A stretch of 64,000 nt of DNA from Lujinxingia vulgaris (lineage in GTDB: Bacteria; Myxococcota_A; Bradymonadia; Bradymonadales; Bradymonadaceae). The stretch covers positions 1 to 64,000 of the forward strand of contig NZ_VOSL01000058.1 in NCBI RefSeq assembly GCF_007997005.1, given 5' to 3'. Below the pieces are notes generated by a model, which saw nothing but the letters and a program-made list of their open reading frames with translations, did not search any database and was not told the origin of the DNA. Of the stretch, positions 56,572 to 64,000 are shown in pieces (the stretch's first letter is position 1; each line of letters starts with the position of its first letter). A program made the translations under genes and the position numbers.

Positions 56572-57468
56572 TCACCCCTTCACAGCATCGCGCAGCGCCT
56601 CCTCCACCTCCGGATGCTCAAAGCGATAGCCCCCCTCCTCAAGCCGTTTCGGGCGTACGCGCTGGCCCTTGAGCAGCATCTCTTCGGCCATCTCACTGCC
56701 CAGCGCCACCTTCAGCGCAAAGCCCGGCGTCGGAACCACCGCCGGACGGTTCATGGCGTGGCCCAGCGCTTTTGCAAACGCGGCGTTGGGCACCGGATTG
56801 GGGCTGACCACGTTGATCGGCCCCTCGATCTTCGACTCCAGCAAGAGCCAGCACAGCGCCCCCACCACGTCGTCCAGCGCCACCCAGCTCATGTACTGCT
56901 CACCGCTGCCCATCGGCCCACCCACGCCCATCTTAAAGGGGAGCATCATCTTATCGAGCGCTCCCCCTTCCGAGGAGGTGATCACGCCAAAGCGCGCGTT
57001 GACCACACGCACGCCCGCCCCACGCGCCGGCTCGCAGGCCCCCTCCCACGCCCGACACACCTCCGCCAGAAACCCCTCCCCGGACGCCGAGCCCTCATCG
57101 ACCCACTGACTCCCCGTGTCGCCATAATACCCCACCGCCGACGCGCAGATCAGCGTCTTTGGCCCCTTCTCCATCCTCGCCAGCGCCCCGGCAATCAGCT
57201 CGGTGCCCTGAACCCGACTCTCCAGAATCCGCCGCTTCTGCGCCTCGGTCCACCGCCCCGCCGCCAGGCTCTCACCGGCCAGGTGCACCACCGCGTCCAC
57301 GCTGGCGAGCGCCCCCTCATCAAGCTCCCCACGCTCGGCGGACCAGTAGATGCCGTCGCGTTCGCGCGAGCGCACCATCGCCACCACCTCCACGCCCTCG
57401 GCCTCCAGCCGCTCCCGCAACGCCCCACCCACAAGCCCGCTCGCACCACTGATCGCCACTCGATTCAT
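56572..57468 (-). CDS. TIGR01777 family NAD-dependent epimerase-like protein
   Basis: This 298-residue extended short-chain dehydrogenase has the Rossmann motif GASGLVGGALRE (about 7-18), the active-site-type Tyr in SAVGYYGDTG, and a C-terminal DUF1731 domain (GSEMAEEMLLKGQRVRPKRL). The family resembles YfcH, a predicted sugar-nucleotide epimerase of unknown substrate; some members are linked to cell division. The ATG at 57468 has GAGG eight bases before it. It is divergent from the diguanylate cyclase gene. Confidence 0.92.
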   Translation of the reverse strand: MNRVAISGASGLVGGALRERLEAEGVEVVAMVRSRERDGIYWSAERGELDEGALASVDAVVHLAGESLAAGRWTEAQKRRILESRVQGTELIAGALARMEKGPKTLICASAVGYYGDTGSQWVDEGSASGEGFLAEVCRAWEGACEPARGAGVRVVNARFGVITSSEGGALDKMMLPFKMGVGGPMGSGEQYMSWVALDDVVGALCWLLLESKIEGPINVVSPNPVPNAAFAKALGHAMNRPAVVPTPGFALKVALGSEMAEEMLLKGQRVRPKRLEEGGYRFEHPEVEEALRDAVKG

Positions 57469-57696
57469 TGCATCATCCTCATACTGGACACTCGCATCGC
57501 CGCGACCATCGGGGCGACTTCGGCTGCGAAAAGTAGAGCACCCGGCCTTGTTTTCAAGCCCCCGGTGTGTTCCTTCGCCCGTTAGAGGCATCGACACATC
57601 CCTTTGATGCCTCTACAACGCCCCTATTCGCAGCATCTCCCCTTCTGCCGCAAGGCCGATGAAGGCCCCTGCCTCCCGCGTCCTGAGCGACGAACG

Positions 57697-59448
57697 ATGG
57701 CGTTCTTAACCTCTCAATCTGCGCGCTCACCGCTGGCCGGCGTCCATCGCCTCGCGCTGGCGCTGCTGGTTTTTGGCACGCTCCTCGGGCTCTCGCCACG
57801 CCTCAGCGCGCAACCGGCGCCGACGATTCGCGTGACCGCGCAGAACACCGTCTCGCTGGCCGGCGGCGTCAAAGTGATCGCCGACCCACAGGCGCGCTAC
57901 GCCCCGGCCGACCTCCCCGAGCTGAGGCGCATCGCCGGCGAGATCCCCCTCTACCCCGGCGGCACCCTCCCCTACGAGGTCGGCCGCCACGTGCTGCTCT
58001 TCGACGTCATCAACACCGCCCCAGACCCCAACGTCGTGCTCTCCTTTTTGCTCCCCACCGTGCAGGAGGTCGAGCTCATCGCCACCCCCAGACTCGGCGG
58101 CCTGCCTCAACATCTTCGTACCGGTCGCGACCTTCACGCTCTCGACCGCCCCCTTCCCGTGGTCGGCCACAGCCTCCCCCTGGCGCTGCGACCCAACGAG
58201 CCCTACGAGCTCGCCCTCTTCATCACCGCCCGGGTCCCGCCGCATATCCATCTCGGTGAGATTGAGCTGCAGTCGCGCCGCACCTTCAACCAGCATAGCC
58301 TGCGCCTGCAGATCACGCTCTTGCTCTCCCTGGGCATCCTGCTGGCACTCACGGTGCACTCCCTCTCCATCTGGGCGCGGGTGCGCGAGCAGGTCTACCT
58401 CTACTTCGCCTGCTACACCTTCGCCTCCGCCATGCTCTGGCTGACACATTACGAGCTTTTGCGCATCTTCGTGATGCCCGACACCGACACCAGCCTGCTC
58501 AACCTGACGGCCAACAACGCGATGGTGCTCTTTGTGCTCCTCTTCTCCCGAGAGTTTCTGAGCCTGCGGCTGGTCTCACCGCGCCTGGCCCGCGTCTTCG
58601 ATGCGGCCACCCTGGCCGTCACGCTCTTGCTCGGCGTCATCCCGATCGCGAGTTACACCCTGGTCTACCACCTGCAGGCCGGCGCCGCCGCGCTGGCGTT
58701 GAGCCTGATGGCCCTGGGCGTCTGGCGCTCCTGGCGCGCCGGGGTGAGCGCCGCGCGCATCTTTTTGCTGGCCTTCAGCCTGCTCTTTATCGGCGCGTCT
58801 CTGACCATCGCCGACGCGCTCATCCTCGATCTTCCCACCGCCACGGTGCGCCTGGCGACGTTGGCCAGCACCGCCTTAGGCATGCTGGCGATGGCCTATT
58901 CGGTGGCCGAGCGCATGCAACAACTCCAGGGCCGCGTCTCCACCGCCGAGAGCGTCGCACGCACCGACAGCCTCACTCGTCTGCGCAACCGCAGCGCCTT
59001 TGAAGACGACATCGCCGCGATGCTCGAGGCGGAGCAAAACCCCGACGTTATGGTCGTCTTCTGCGACCTCGACGGCCTCAAGACCATCAACGATGCCCAC
59101 GGCCACAAACACGGCGACGAGCTGCTCTTCGCGTTCGCCGACGAGCTTCAGCAGGGGTTTCGCGACGTCGACCACATCTACCGCATCGGCGGCGATGAGT
59201 TCGTGCTCCTGCTGCCCAACCCCGGCGCCCCCGGCGACCGCGACTGGCTCGACGAGCGCTTTTCGCGCATCCTGGAGCGGCTGCGCCGACGTGGGTTTCA
59301 GCGCGCCGACGTCAGCACCGGCGCCGCCCACCTCGATGAGGTCGCGGGCGACCCGATGGGCGCTCTGGCCCTGGCCGACAGCCGCATGTACCACATCAAG
59401 AACGCCAAAAAGGGCGCCGCCAACAAGCGCGCGCCCTCTCCGGCCTGA
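57697..59448 (+). CDS. Diguanylate cyclase with 7TMR-DISM sensor
   Basis: This 583-residue protein has a signal sequence (to about residue 42), a periplasmic 7TMR-DISM extracellular domain (about 45-190) and seven or so membrane helices (about 200-420). A C-terminal GGDEF domain follows (about 430-575) with active-site RIGGDEF and an intact inhibitory I-site RDVD five residues upstream. It should make cyclic di-GMP from GTP in response to an external signal, with product inhibition. An earlier ATG/TTG at 57604-57607 is possible; the start at 57697 puts the signal peptide at the N-terminus. Confidence 0.92.
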   Translation: MAFLTSQSARSPLAGVHRLALALLVFGTLLGLSPRLSAQPAPTIRVTAQNTVSLAGGVKVIADPQARYAPADLPELRRIAGEIPLYPGGTLPYEVGRHVLLFDVINTAPDPNVVLSFLLPTVQEVELIATPRLGGLPQHLRTGRDLHALDRPLPVVGHSLPLALRPNEPYELALFITARVPPHIHLGEIELQSRRTFNQHSLRLQITLLLSLGILLALTVHSLSIWARVREQVYLYFACYTFASAMLWLTHYELLRIFVMPDTDTSLLNLTANNAMVLFVLLFSREFLSLRLVSPRLARVFDAATLAVTLLLGVIPIASYTLVYHLQAGAAALALSLMALGVWRSWRAGVSAARIFLLAFSLLFIGASLTIADALILDLPTATVRLATLASTALGMLAMAYSVAERMQQLQGRVSTAESVARTDSLTRLRNRSAFEDDIAAMLEAEQNPDVMVVFCDLDGLKTINDAHGHKHGDELLFAFADELQQGFRDVDHIYRIGGDEFVLLLPNPGAPGDRDWLDERFSRILERLRRRGFQRADVSTGAAHLDEVAGDPMGALALADSRMYHIKNAKKGAANKRAPSPA

Positions 59449-59462
59449 GTCCCACCCTCGCC

Positions 59463-60131
59463 TCACTCCGCGATCGTCACCTCCAGGCGGAAACTTCCCT
59501 CCGAGAGCAGCTCCCCGTCGACGATGATGTAGCTGGGCTCGCCACCGGGCGCCTCAAAATCCAGCGTCTCCGCATCTCCCGGACCGCTGAACACCGTGCC
59601 TGCCAGACACACCGAGGTCTCACACCCGCTGCGCACGTAGATCATCGGATCAAAGCTCACCTCATTGGGCTCCACGCGCACGCGGTAGCTGGTGGCCTCG
59701 GCCGGATTCACCACGTAGATGAGCTCCGGCCCGCTGACGCGACCGCTGGGGCACCCCTCACCATCGGCGTCCTGGTTCTCCGGCCCGCCCACAGTGGTCT
59801 GCGCGTCGAGCACCCCACCCTCGGTCACATCGATGGCCTGCTCACAGCTCGTCCCGTCTCCCGAGGGGGGATCGTCGGCATCGGGCTCCTCAGCGTCCGG
59901 TTCCTCGGCGTCAGGATCCTCGGCATCGGGCTCCTCGGCGTCAGGATCCTCGGCATCGGGCTCCTCGGCGTCAGGATCCTCGGCGTCCGGTGCCACATCG
60001 CCACCGGCATCACCGCCGCTATCCTCAATGGTGCCGACATCCGAGGGGTCATCCACATCTCCCGCACAGCCGGCAGCGCCCACGCTGCACATCAAAGCCA
60101 CCGCCACCATCCGCCAGAATTCACGTCGCAT
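59463..60131 (-). CDS. Acid-repeat lipoprotein
   Basis: This 222-residue lipoprotein has signal and lipobox GAAGC (Cys about 21), then an Asp/Glu/Pro linker of tandem units such as EEPDAEDPDA (about 48-85). A C-terminal ~120-residue domain follows, with four cysteines in two pairs. It resembles secreted pre-peptidase-like beta domains (YRVRVEPNEVSFDPMIYVRS ... EPSYIIVDGELLSEGSFRLE). AGGAG precedes the ATG at 60131. No role is clear; the linker is like the lipoproteins at 7269 and 17782. Confidence 0.85.
   Translation of the reverse strand: MRREFWRMVAVALMCSVGAAGCAGDVDDPSDVGTIEDSGGDAGGDVAPDAEDPDAEEPDAEDPDAEEPDAEDPDAEEPDAEEPDADDPPSGDGTSCEQAIDVTEGGVLDAQTTVGGPENQDADGEGCPSGRVSGPELIYVVNPAEATSYRVRVEPNEVSFDPMIYVRSGCETSVCLAGTVFSGPGDAETLDFEAPGGEPSYIIVDGELLSEGSFRLEVTIAE
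59871..59993. repeat. 30-bp tandem repeat inside the lipoprotein gene
   Basis: The segment 59911-59940 is repeated exactly at 59941-59970, with a partial copy at 59971-59990 and degenerate copies before. The frame is kept because the unit is a multiple of three. It encodes the acid linker and could change length by slippage. Confidence 0.85.
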
Positions 60132-60430
60132 CGCATCTCCTGCCATCGTCCCGTTCCGGTTCATCACAGTCATCTCGCTCGCCAGGGCGCGTGCCGTTGT
60201 CCGGCTCGCCACCCGGGATCGGCAGTGATACCATCAATCCCATCGTCATTCACCTCCCCGGGGAGCATGGTATCAGAAGCTACCCCGGGATCGCTGCGGC
60301 ACCACCGCTGCGCCTTGGAGCGCTTCGGGCGGTGCTTATGCTCAATCATTGTGCTCATTTTACCCTACGACCACTCGCGCGCCTGCCTCCACGCCGTCTC
60401 GTCGCGCCGCTTCACGGAGGAAGCACCCTC
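60132..60430. promoter_or_regulatory. Divergent region with nested palindromes
   Basis: These 299 bases separate the lipoprotein and a small membrane-protein gene. A 9-base inverted repeat, TGATACCAT (60226-60234) and ATGGTATCA (60267-60275), encloses a 12-bp palindrome CTCCCCGGGGAG (60254-60265). This may be an operator or a terminator-like structure. No other gene is seen. Confidence 0.4.
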
Positions 60431-60547
60431 ATGGCTCTAACCCCCGACTCCTTTCGAAAAAGCCCCCACCTGCAGGCCACGCTGATGATCTGCAGCGCAT
60501 TGCTCGCCATCCTCGGGCTCGCCGCCTGGGCTTACTTCGGTGGCTGA
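60431..60547 (+). CDS. Very small membrane protein
   Basis: This 38-residue frame has a short hydrophilic start and one hydrophobic helix (ATLMICSALLAILGLAAWAY). GGAGG is upstream of the ATG, ten bases away. Its 3' end overlaps that of the converging peroxiredoxin gene by 16 bases. The helix and ribosome-binding site make it a plausible gene, but the length is too short to be certain. Confidence 0.5.
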   Translation: MALTPDSFRKSPHLQATLMICSALLAILGLAAWAYFGG

Positions 60548-61020
60548 ACGTGCGCCTGCAAGGCCGCACGCACCGCCTCAAAAAGCTCATCGGCCCCCCG
60601 ATGAAAGAGGCTGACCTTCTCCACGAAGACATAGGCCAGCCGCCCATCCTGCCCCACCAGAAAGTTCGCCCGATGCGCCCGGCCGCCGGACATCATCCCG
60701 GTGCCGGCGTAGGCGTCGATCACCTCGCGCTGCGGATCGGCCAGCAGGGCGAAGGGAAATTTATGCTCCTCTGTGAAGCGGCGGTGCTTATCGATGGTGT
60801 CGTCGCTGATCCCCAGCATCTGCACCCCCAGCGACTCAAAACGCGCGTAGCCGTCGCGGTAGCCGCACAACTGCCGGGTGCACACCGGCGAAAAATCCCC
60901 GGGGTAGAAGACCAGCAGCACCGGCCCCCGCTTCAGCGCCTGACTCAAGCGCACCGGACGACCCGAGGCATCGGGCAGCTCAAACTCCGGCGCGCGATCA
61001 CCGACCTCTAACTTCGCCAT
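60532..61020 (-). CDS. Peroxiredoxin, Bcp-like
   Basis: This 162-residue thioredoxin-fold protein has the motif FYPGDFSPVCTRQLCGY, with peroxidatic Cys47 and a second Cys52, the resolving spacing of the Bcp/PrxQ alpha2 type. It should reduce peroxides using thioredoxin. The ATG at 61020 begins the conserved fold (MAKLEVGDRAPEFELPD). It is divergent from the nicotinamidase-like gene (59 bases between starts) and converges with the small membrane protein. Confidence 0.92.
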   Translation of the reverse strand: MAKLEVGDRAPEFELPDASGRPVRLSQALKRGPVLLVFYPGDFSPVCTRQLCGYRDGYARFESLGVQMLGISDDTIDKHRRFTEEHKFPFALLADPQREVIDAYAGTGMMSGGRAHRANFLVGQDGRLAYVFVEKVSLFHRGADELFEAVRAALQAHVQPPK

Positions 61021-61079
61021 CTTCGACCCCGGATGCGATCTCCACCTGCTGACGCTCACGATGTTGCCATGGAGTAATG

Positions 61080-61706
61080 ATGACGCTCACCGGCCTGCCT
61101 GACAAATCTTCGCTGGAGCTTCCCGAGCTCCCCCTCACCCCGACGCTGACCCTCGACCCCTCGCGCACCGCGCTGATCGTGGTCGATATGCAGAACGACT
61201 TCGTTGATCCGGACGGCTCGCTCTTTGTGCCGGCCGCCCCCTCCACCCTGCCGGCCATCGAGGCGCTGGTGGAGCGCGCGCGCAAGAGCGGCGCGCGCGT
61301 CGTCTTCACCCAGGACACCCACACCAGCGACGACCGCGAGTTCGAGATCTGGCCCGTTCACTGCATGTTGGGCTCCCGGGGCTGGCAGATCGTGGACCGA
61401 CTCAGCCCGCAGCCCGGCGATCACGTGGTGCAAAAAGCCCGCTACGATGCCTTCTACGGCACCGAGCTCGAGCATTACCTCTCGCGCATCTGGAAGATCG
61501 AGACGGTGATCATCGTGGGCACCGTCGCCAACATCTGCGTCGCCCAGACCGCCGCCTCCGCCGGGCTCCGCTGGTTCGATGTGGTCGTGCCCGCCGACGG
61601 CATCAGCGCGCTCACCGCGTTTGATCAGGCCTCGACCCTGCGCCAGATCACCTCGCTCTACAACGGCAAGGTGGTCGCGCACGGAGCCGATCTGAACTTC
61701 GGCTGA
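61080..61706 (+). CDS. pncA: Nicotinamidase-like cysteine hydrolase
   Basis: This 208-residue isochorismatase-family enzyme has the triad Asp36 (VVDMQNDF), Lys119 (VVQKARYDAF) and Cys153 (VANICVAQTA). The metal-site sequence (TQDTHTSDD ... IWPVHCM) matches nicotinamidases, which turn nicotinamide into nicotinate for NAD salvage. Other isochorismatase-like hydrolases share the fold, so specificity is probable, not sure. GGAG lies five bases before the ATG at 61080; the ATG three bases earlier is too close to it. Confidence 0.85.
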   Translation: MTLTGLPDKSSLELPELPLTPTLTLDPSRTALIVVDMQNDFVDPDGSLFVPAAPSTLPAIEALVERARKSGARVVFTQDTHTSDDREFEIWPVHCMLGSRGWQIVDRLSPQPGDHVVQKARYDAFYGTELEHYLSRIWKIETVIIVGTVANICVAQTAASAGLRWFDVVVPADGISALTAFDQASTLRQITSLYNGKVVAHGADLNFG

Positions 61707-61736
61707 GCGCATCGTCTGCGCGCGCTCCAGCGCGCC

Positions 61737-62189
61737 CTATGCGCGCCCCGGGTTGTAGGAGGGCGGGTCACTGGCCGGAAACGACTCCCAGACCGCCTCC
61801 TCCACCCGATCTTCATCGCCCGGGGCCTCTCCTGAGGTGCCGACCCGCTCCGGAGGATGCTCCCCGGGGGAGGTCAGCGCCGAGGCCTTCTCCAGCTTTA
61901 CTTCGTCGAGCGACTCGCAGATCGCCTCCAGACGATCGTGGGTCTGAGCCTGCTCACGCTCCACCTCCTTGAGCGCGCGCCGGAGCACCTCCTCGGCGCG
62001 CTTCGCTTCATGTGCGTCGGCGGCGTGCGCTCGCACCCACAGCGCGTCTTCTACCGCCCTCTCCCGCTGGCTGAGCGTGGCGTCGATCCGCGCCAGCAGC
62101 GCGCGCAATCGTCGATGCTCGCTCTTCCACGCCCCCACCTCCCGAACCCAGCGCGTCACATCCGATACGTCCTGCTTCTTCGTACTCAT
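61737..62189 (-). CDS. Coiled-coil protein with ESFPASDPPS tail motif
   Basis: This 150-residue soluble protein has a long charged helical region (about 15-100, likely coiled coil), then an acidic linker. The C-terminal motif WESFPASDPPSYNPG is found at the end of small uncharacterised proteins in several proteobacteria. No catalytic feature is seen. GGGAG is just upstream of the ATG at 62189. It converges with the nicotinamidase-like gene. Confidence 0.8.
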   Translation of the reverse strand: MSTKKQDVSDVTRWVREVGAWKSEHRRLRALLARIDATLSQRERAVEDALWVRAHAADAHEAKRAEEVLRRALKEVEREQAQTHDRLEAICESLDEVKLEKASALTSPGEHPPERVGTSGEAPGDEDRVEEAVWESFPASDPPSYNPGRA

Positions 62190-62344
62190 AGTTCTCCCGG
62201 GCTTACGTCTCACCACTGAAGTAACGAGCCCAAACCTGCTCACAACCCGCAAGATCTCAAGCGTTCCGCGTATGAGCGCCCCCTTCCCCGCATGGTGTCT
62301 ATGTTCTTGCCCGGGAGCCCCTCGCCACCACGCAAGGAGTGATT

Positions 62345-62710
62345 ATGGCCACCCTTACCCGGTCCCCTCGCCGCGCCGCGCTGGTCTACGCTTTCATCCT
62401 CACCGCCGGCATCTGGCTGCTGCTCTCCCCCTACCTGCTGGGGTTTGCCTGGGATCCGAACGCCTGGTGGAACGCCACCCTCATCGGCGCGAGCCTCACG
62501 CTCATCGCGCTGTTGCGCTTTGCCAACCCCACCGGCCTCACCGGTCTGCGCTGGACGACGCTCATCGTCGCCCTCTGGCTGATGATCAGCCCTTTTGTCG
62601 CCGACTACTACGACATCCGCGCCGCCTTCTGGAACGCCTTTATCCTCGGCGCCCTCACCCTGGTGGTGGCCACCAGTGAGGCGGCATCGCGCCCCCTTCG
62701 CGCCAGATAA
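62345..62710 (+). CDS. SPW-repeat membrane protein
   Basis: This 121-residue protein has four membrane helices as two SPW repeats. The signature is seen in GIWLLLSPYLLGF...WNATLIGA and ALWLMISPFVADY...WNAFILGA. The family is found in bacteria and archaea and has no assigned role. AGGAG is six bases before the ATG at 62345. An earlier in-frame GTG is less likely. It converges with map. Confidence 0.88.
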   Translation: MATLTRSPRRAALVYAFILTAGIWLLLSPYLLGFAWDPNAWWNATLIGASLTLIALLRFANPTGLTGLRWTTLIVALWLMISPFVADYYDIRAAFWNAFILGALTLVVATSEAASRPLRAR

Positions 62711-62843
62711 CCCCTGCAAATCAACCACTTAGCACAAAACAGCAACCTGTCGTCGCACGGACGCTCGGCCTCGCGACGCCGCAGCCGGGCGCCTTACTCT
62801 CGCTCGCGTCTCCCCCTGCATCGAATCAACCGAGCCGCCGCCC

Positions 62844-63608
62844 TCACCCCACCGGTGGGGCCCCGGGGCGGCGAGTGAGCACGATGGGCTCATCGCGCGT
62901 GATGATCATGGTGTGCTCGAACTGCGCCACAAGCCCGCGGTTCTCGGTGAGCAGCGTCCAGCCGTCATCGCTGTCTTCGACCTCTTTGGCGCCCATCGCC
63001 AGAAAGGGCTCCAGCGTGAGCACCATCCCCTCTTTGAAGCGGCGCTTCTCGCTGCGGTCGTAAAAATGCGGGATGAAGCTGGGCTTCTCATGCAGGCTGC
63101 GCCCGATGCCGTGGCCGCCCAGGTTGCGGATGACCGTGAACCCGCGCTTGCGCGCCATCGTCTCCACCACGCGCCCCACCATCTGAATGGGCCGACCGTG
63201 GCGCGCCATGCTCATCGCCTTCTCCAGCGCCTCCTCGGTGGCGCTGAGCAGCGCCTGCTGCTCCTCGGTGATCGTGCCCACCCCGAACGAGGCGCCCGAA
63301 TCCCCGAAAAAGCCGTCGAGCTCCGCCGAGACATCGATGTTCACAAGATCCCCCTCGGCGATCTCCAGATCGCCAGGGATCCCGTGGGCGGCGCGGTGGT
63401 TGACGCTGATGCAGGTCGCACCCGGGAAGTTGTAGACGAGCTCCGGGGCCGAGCGCGCCCCGTGCTTCTCCAGGTACGCTCGCCCGATCGCGTCGAGCTC
63501 CCCGGTGGTCATGCCCGCCTTAAGGTGGTCGGCCATCTCCTGGATGGTCTCGGCGACGATGCTTCCGATACGTCGCAACTTCGTCAGATCAGCTTCCGAA
63601 ATGGCCAT
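62844..63608 (-). CDS. map: Methionine aminopeptidase, type I
   Basis: This 254-residue enzyme removes the initiator Met from nascent proteins. Type I features are seen: His in NHRAAHGIPG, metal ligands Asp in NIDVSAELDGFFGDSG, His in LGGHGIGRSLHE, and Glu in LTLEPF and QFEHTMIIT. The ATG at 63608 has GGGA upstream, and an N-terminal extension in the longer frame is not protein-like. It is a stand-alone gene; no secY or infA neighbour is present. Confidence 0.96.
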   Translation of the reverse strand: MAISEADLTKLRRIGSIVAETIQEMADHLKAGMTTGELDAIGRAYLEKHGARSAPELVYNFPGATCISVNHRAAHGIPGDLEIAEGDLVNIDVSAELDGFFGDSGASFGVGTITEEQQALLSATEEALEKAMSMARHGRPIQMVGRVVETMARKRGFTVIRNLGGHGIGRSLHEKPSFIPHFYDRSEKRRFKEGMVLTLEPFLAMGAKEVEDSDDGWTLLTENRGLVAQFEHTMIITRDEPIVLTRRPGAPPVG

Positions 63609-63660
63609 GGACGATCCCTGAAAAAATGGTGGCAAACCCCGCAGGATGCGGGCCTGCCCC

Positions 63661-63690
63661 CTTATGTCACACTCACGCAAAAAAACTCAA
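63661..63690 (-). promoter_or_regulatory. Possible promoter of map
   Basis: On the minus strand, TTGAGT (63685-63690), an 18-base gap and CATAAG (63661-63666) match a sigma-70 promoter partly (four of six for each box). It would give a leader of about 50 bases before the map ATG at 63608. Confidence 0.4.
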
Positions 63691-63905
63691 AACGATTTCT
63701 TGGCCACGCCTAATCGTGAACGCGGCCCGCTGTGGCTCGCGCAGTGTCGTCGCCTGCGCCCGCCTGTCAACCCGCGCCGCGCCACGCTCCCGCATCGCAA
63801 CGCCCCGTTTTGTGGTGAGGCGGCCGCCCCTACCTTTGATCAGGAGCCTTGCTCTCAAGCCCCGCCAGCACGGGGCCTCACCACCTCGCGCCAGGGAGCC
63901 TCACG

Positions 63906-64000
63906 ATGGAACATCCTCATCCCCAACGCCTGCGCCCGCCTCCCCGCGAGCGCTTCGCCGACGATCTCACCACCTTCGATCTGGTCCGCACCTTTGACGC
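63906..64000 (+). CDS. Start of a gene cut by the window edge
   Basis: An ATG preceded by AGGGAG eight bases away opens a frame of 31 complete residues to the window end (MEHPHPQRLRPPPRERFADD...). It is too short to assign. It is divergent from map, with ~300 bases between them that carry no other gene. Confidence 0.55.
   Translation, partial: MEHPHPQRLRPPPRERFADDLTTFDLVRTFD

Noticed and set aside
59871-59993. Tandem repeats considered as a CRISPR array
   Set aside because: Units are directly abutting, with no spacers, in frame inside a lipoprotein gene.

Overview
The window is about 64 kb of GC-rich bacterial chromosome with roughly 49 protein-coding genes on both strands. It has short intergenic gaps, and I see no rRNA, tRNA, CRISPR array, transposase or phage gene. 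The gene content is that of a predatory or social deltaproteobacterium-like lineage (Myxococcota or Bradymonadota): many lipoproteins with Asp/Gly-rich linkers and Cys-rich modules, DUF4397 and DUF7282-like repeats, a Ser/Thr kinase-ATPase-TPR protein, GbsR and BatA-type genes, and a non-motility chemosensory operon. I favour a Bradymonadales-like organism, but that is inference from gene content only.

Layout. 1-7.8 kb: a C-rich repeat patch, an S9 peptidase, hpf and rpoN on the minus strand, then two secreted lipoproteins. 7.8-11.6 kb: a YihY membrane protein, a hypothetical gene, and a polyprenyl synthase overlapping a GbsR-like regulator. 11.9-17.5 kb: a MoxR-DUF58-BatA-type module facing a very acidic membrane protein. 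17.8-26.3 kb: a DUF4397 lipoprotein, a very long GT51 peptidoglycan glycosyltransferase, a small acidic protein and a kinase-ATPase-TPR regulator. 26.5-32.5 kb, minus strand: small membrane proteins, a DinG-like helicase, a membrane protein and a DnaQ-like exonuclease in an overlapping run, then a HutF-like deiminase. 32.8-41.8 kb: clpB, a ceramidase-like lipoprotein, a DUF4442 hotdog protein, a MATE exporter and a membrane-anchored glutamate-synthase-like flavoprotein.

42.0-52.3 kb is the most interesting region. It is a compact plus-strand chemosensory operon: lipoprotein, CheR-TPR, CheW, PAS-containing receptor, CheA-REC, CheB, then REC-PAS-histidine-kinase-like protein. It has no flagellar gene, stand-alone CheY or CheD. 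The CheB receiver lacks its phospho-acceptor Asp, and the last protein keeps its receiver and H-box but has lost key ATP-binding residues. This suggests an alternative-function chemosensory system with a divergent output.

52.4-64 kb: a secreted hypothetical, an unrecognised 614-residue protein coupled to a MaoC-like protein, an MFS transporter remnant, an SDR epimerase, a diguanylate cyclase, a repeat-bearing lipoprotein, a peroxiredoxin, a nicotinamidase-like hydrolase, an SPW-repeat protein, methionine aminopeptidase, and a gene cut by the window edge.

Functions are read from motifs by eye; no database search was run. Residue positions refer to the start codon chosen in each entry.
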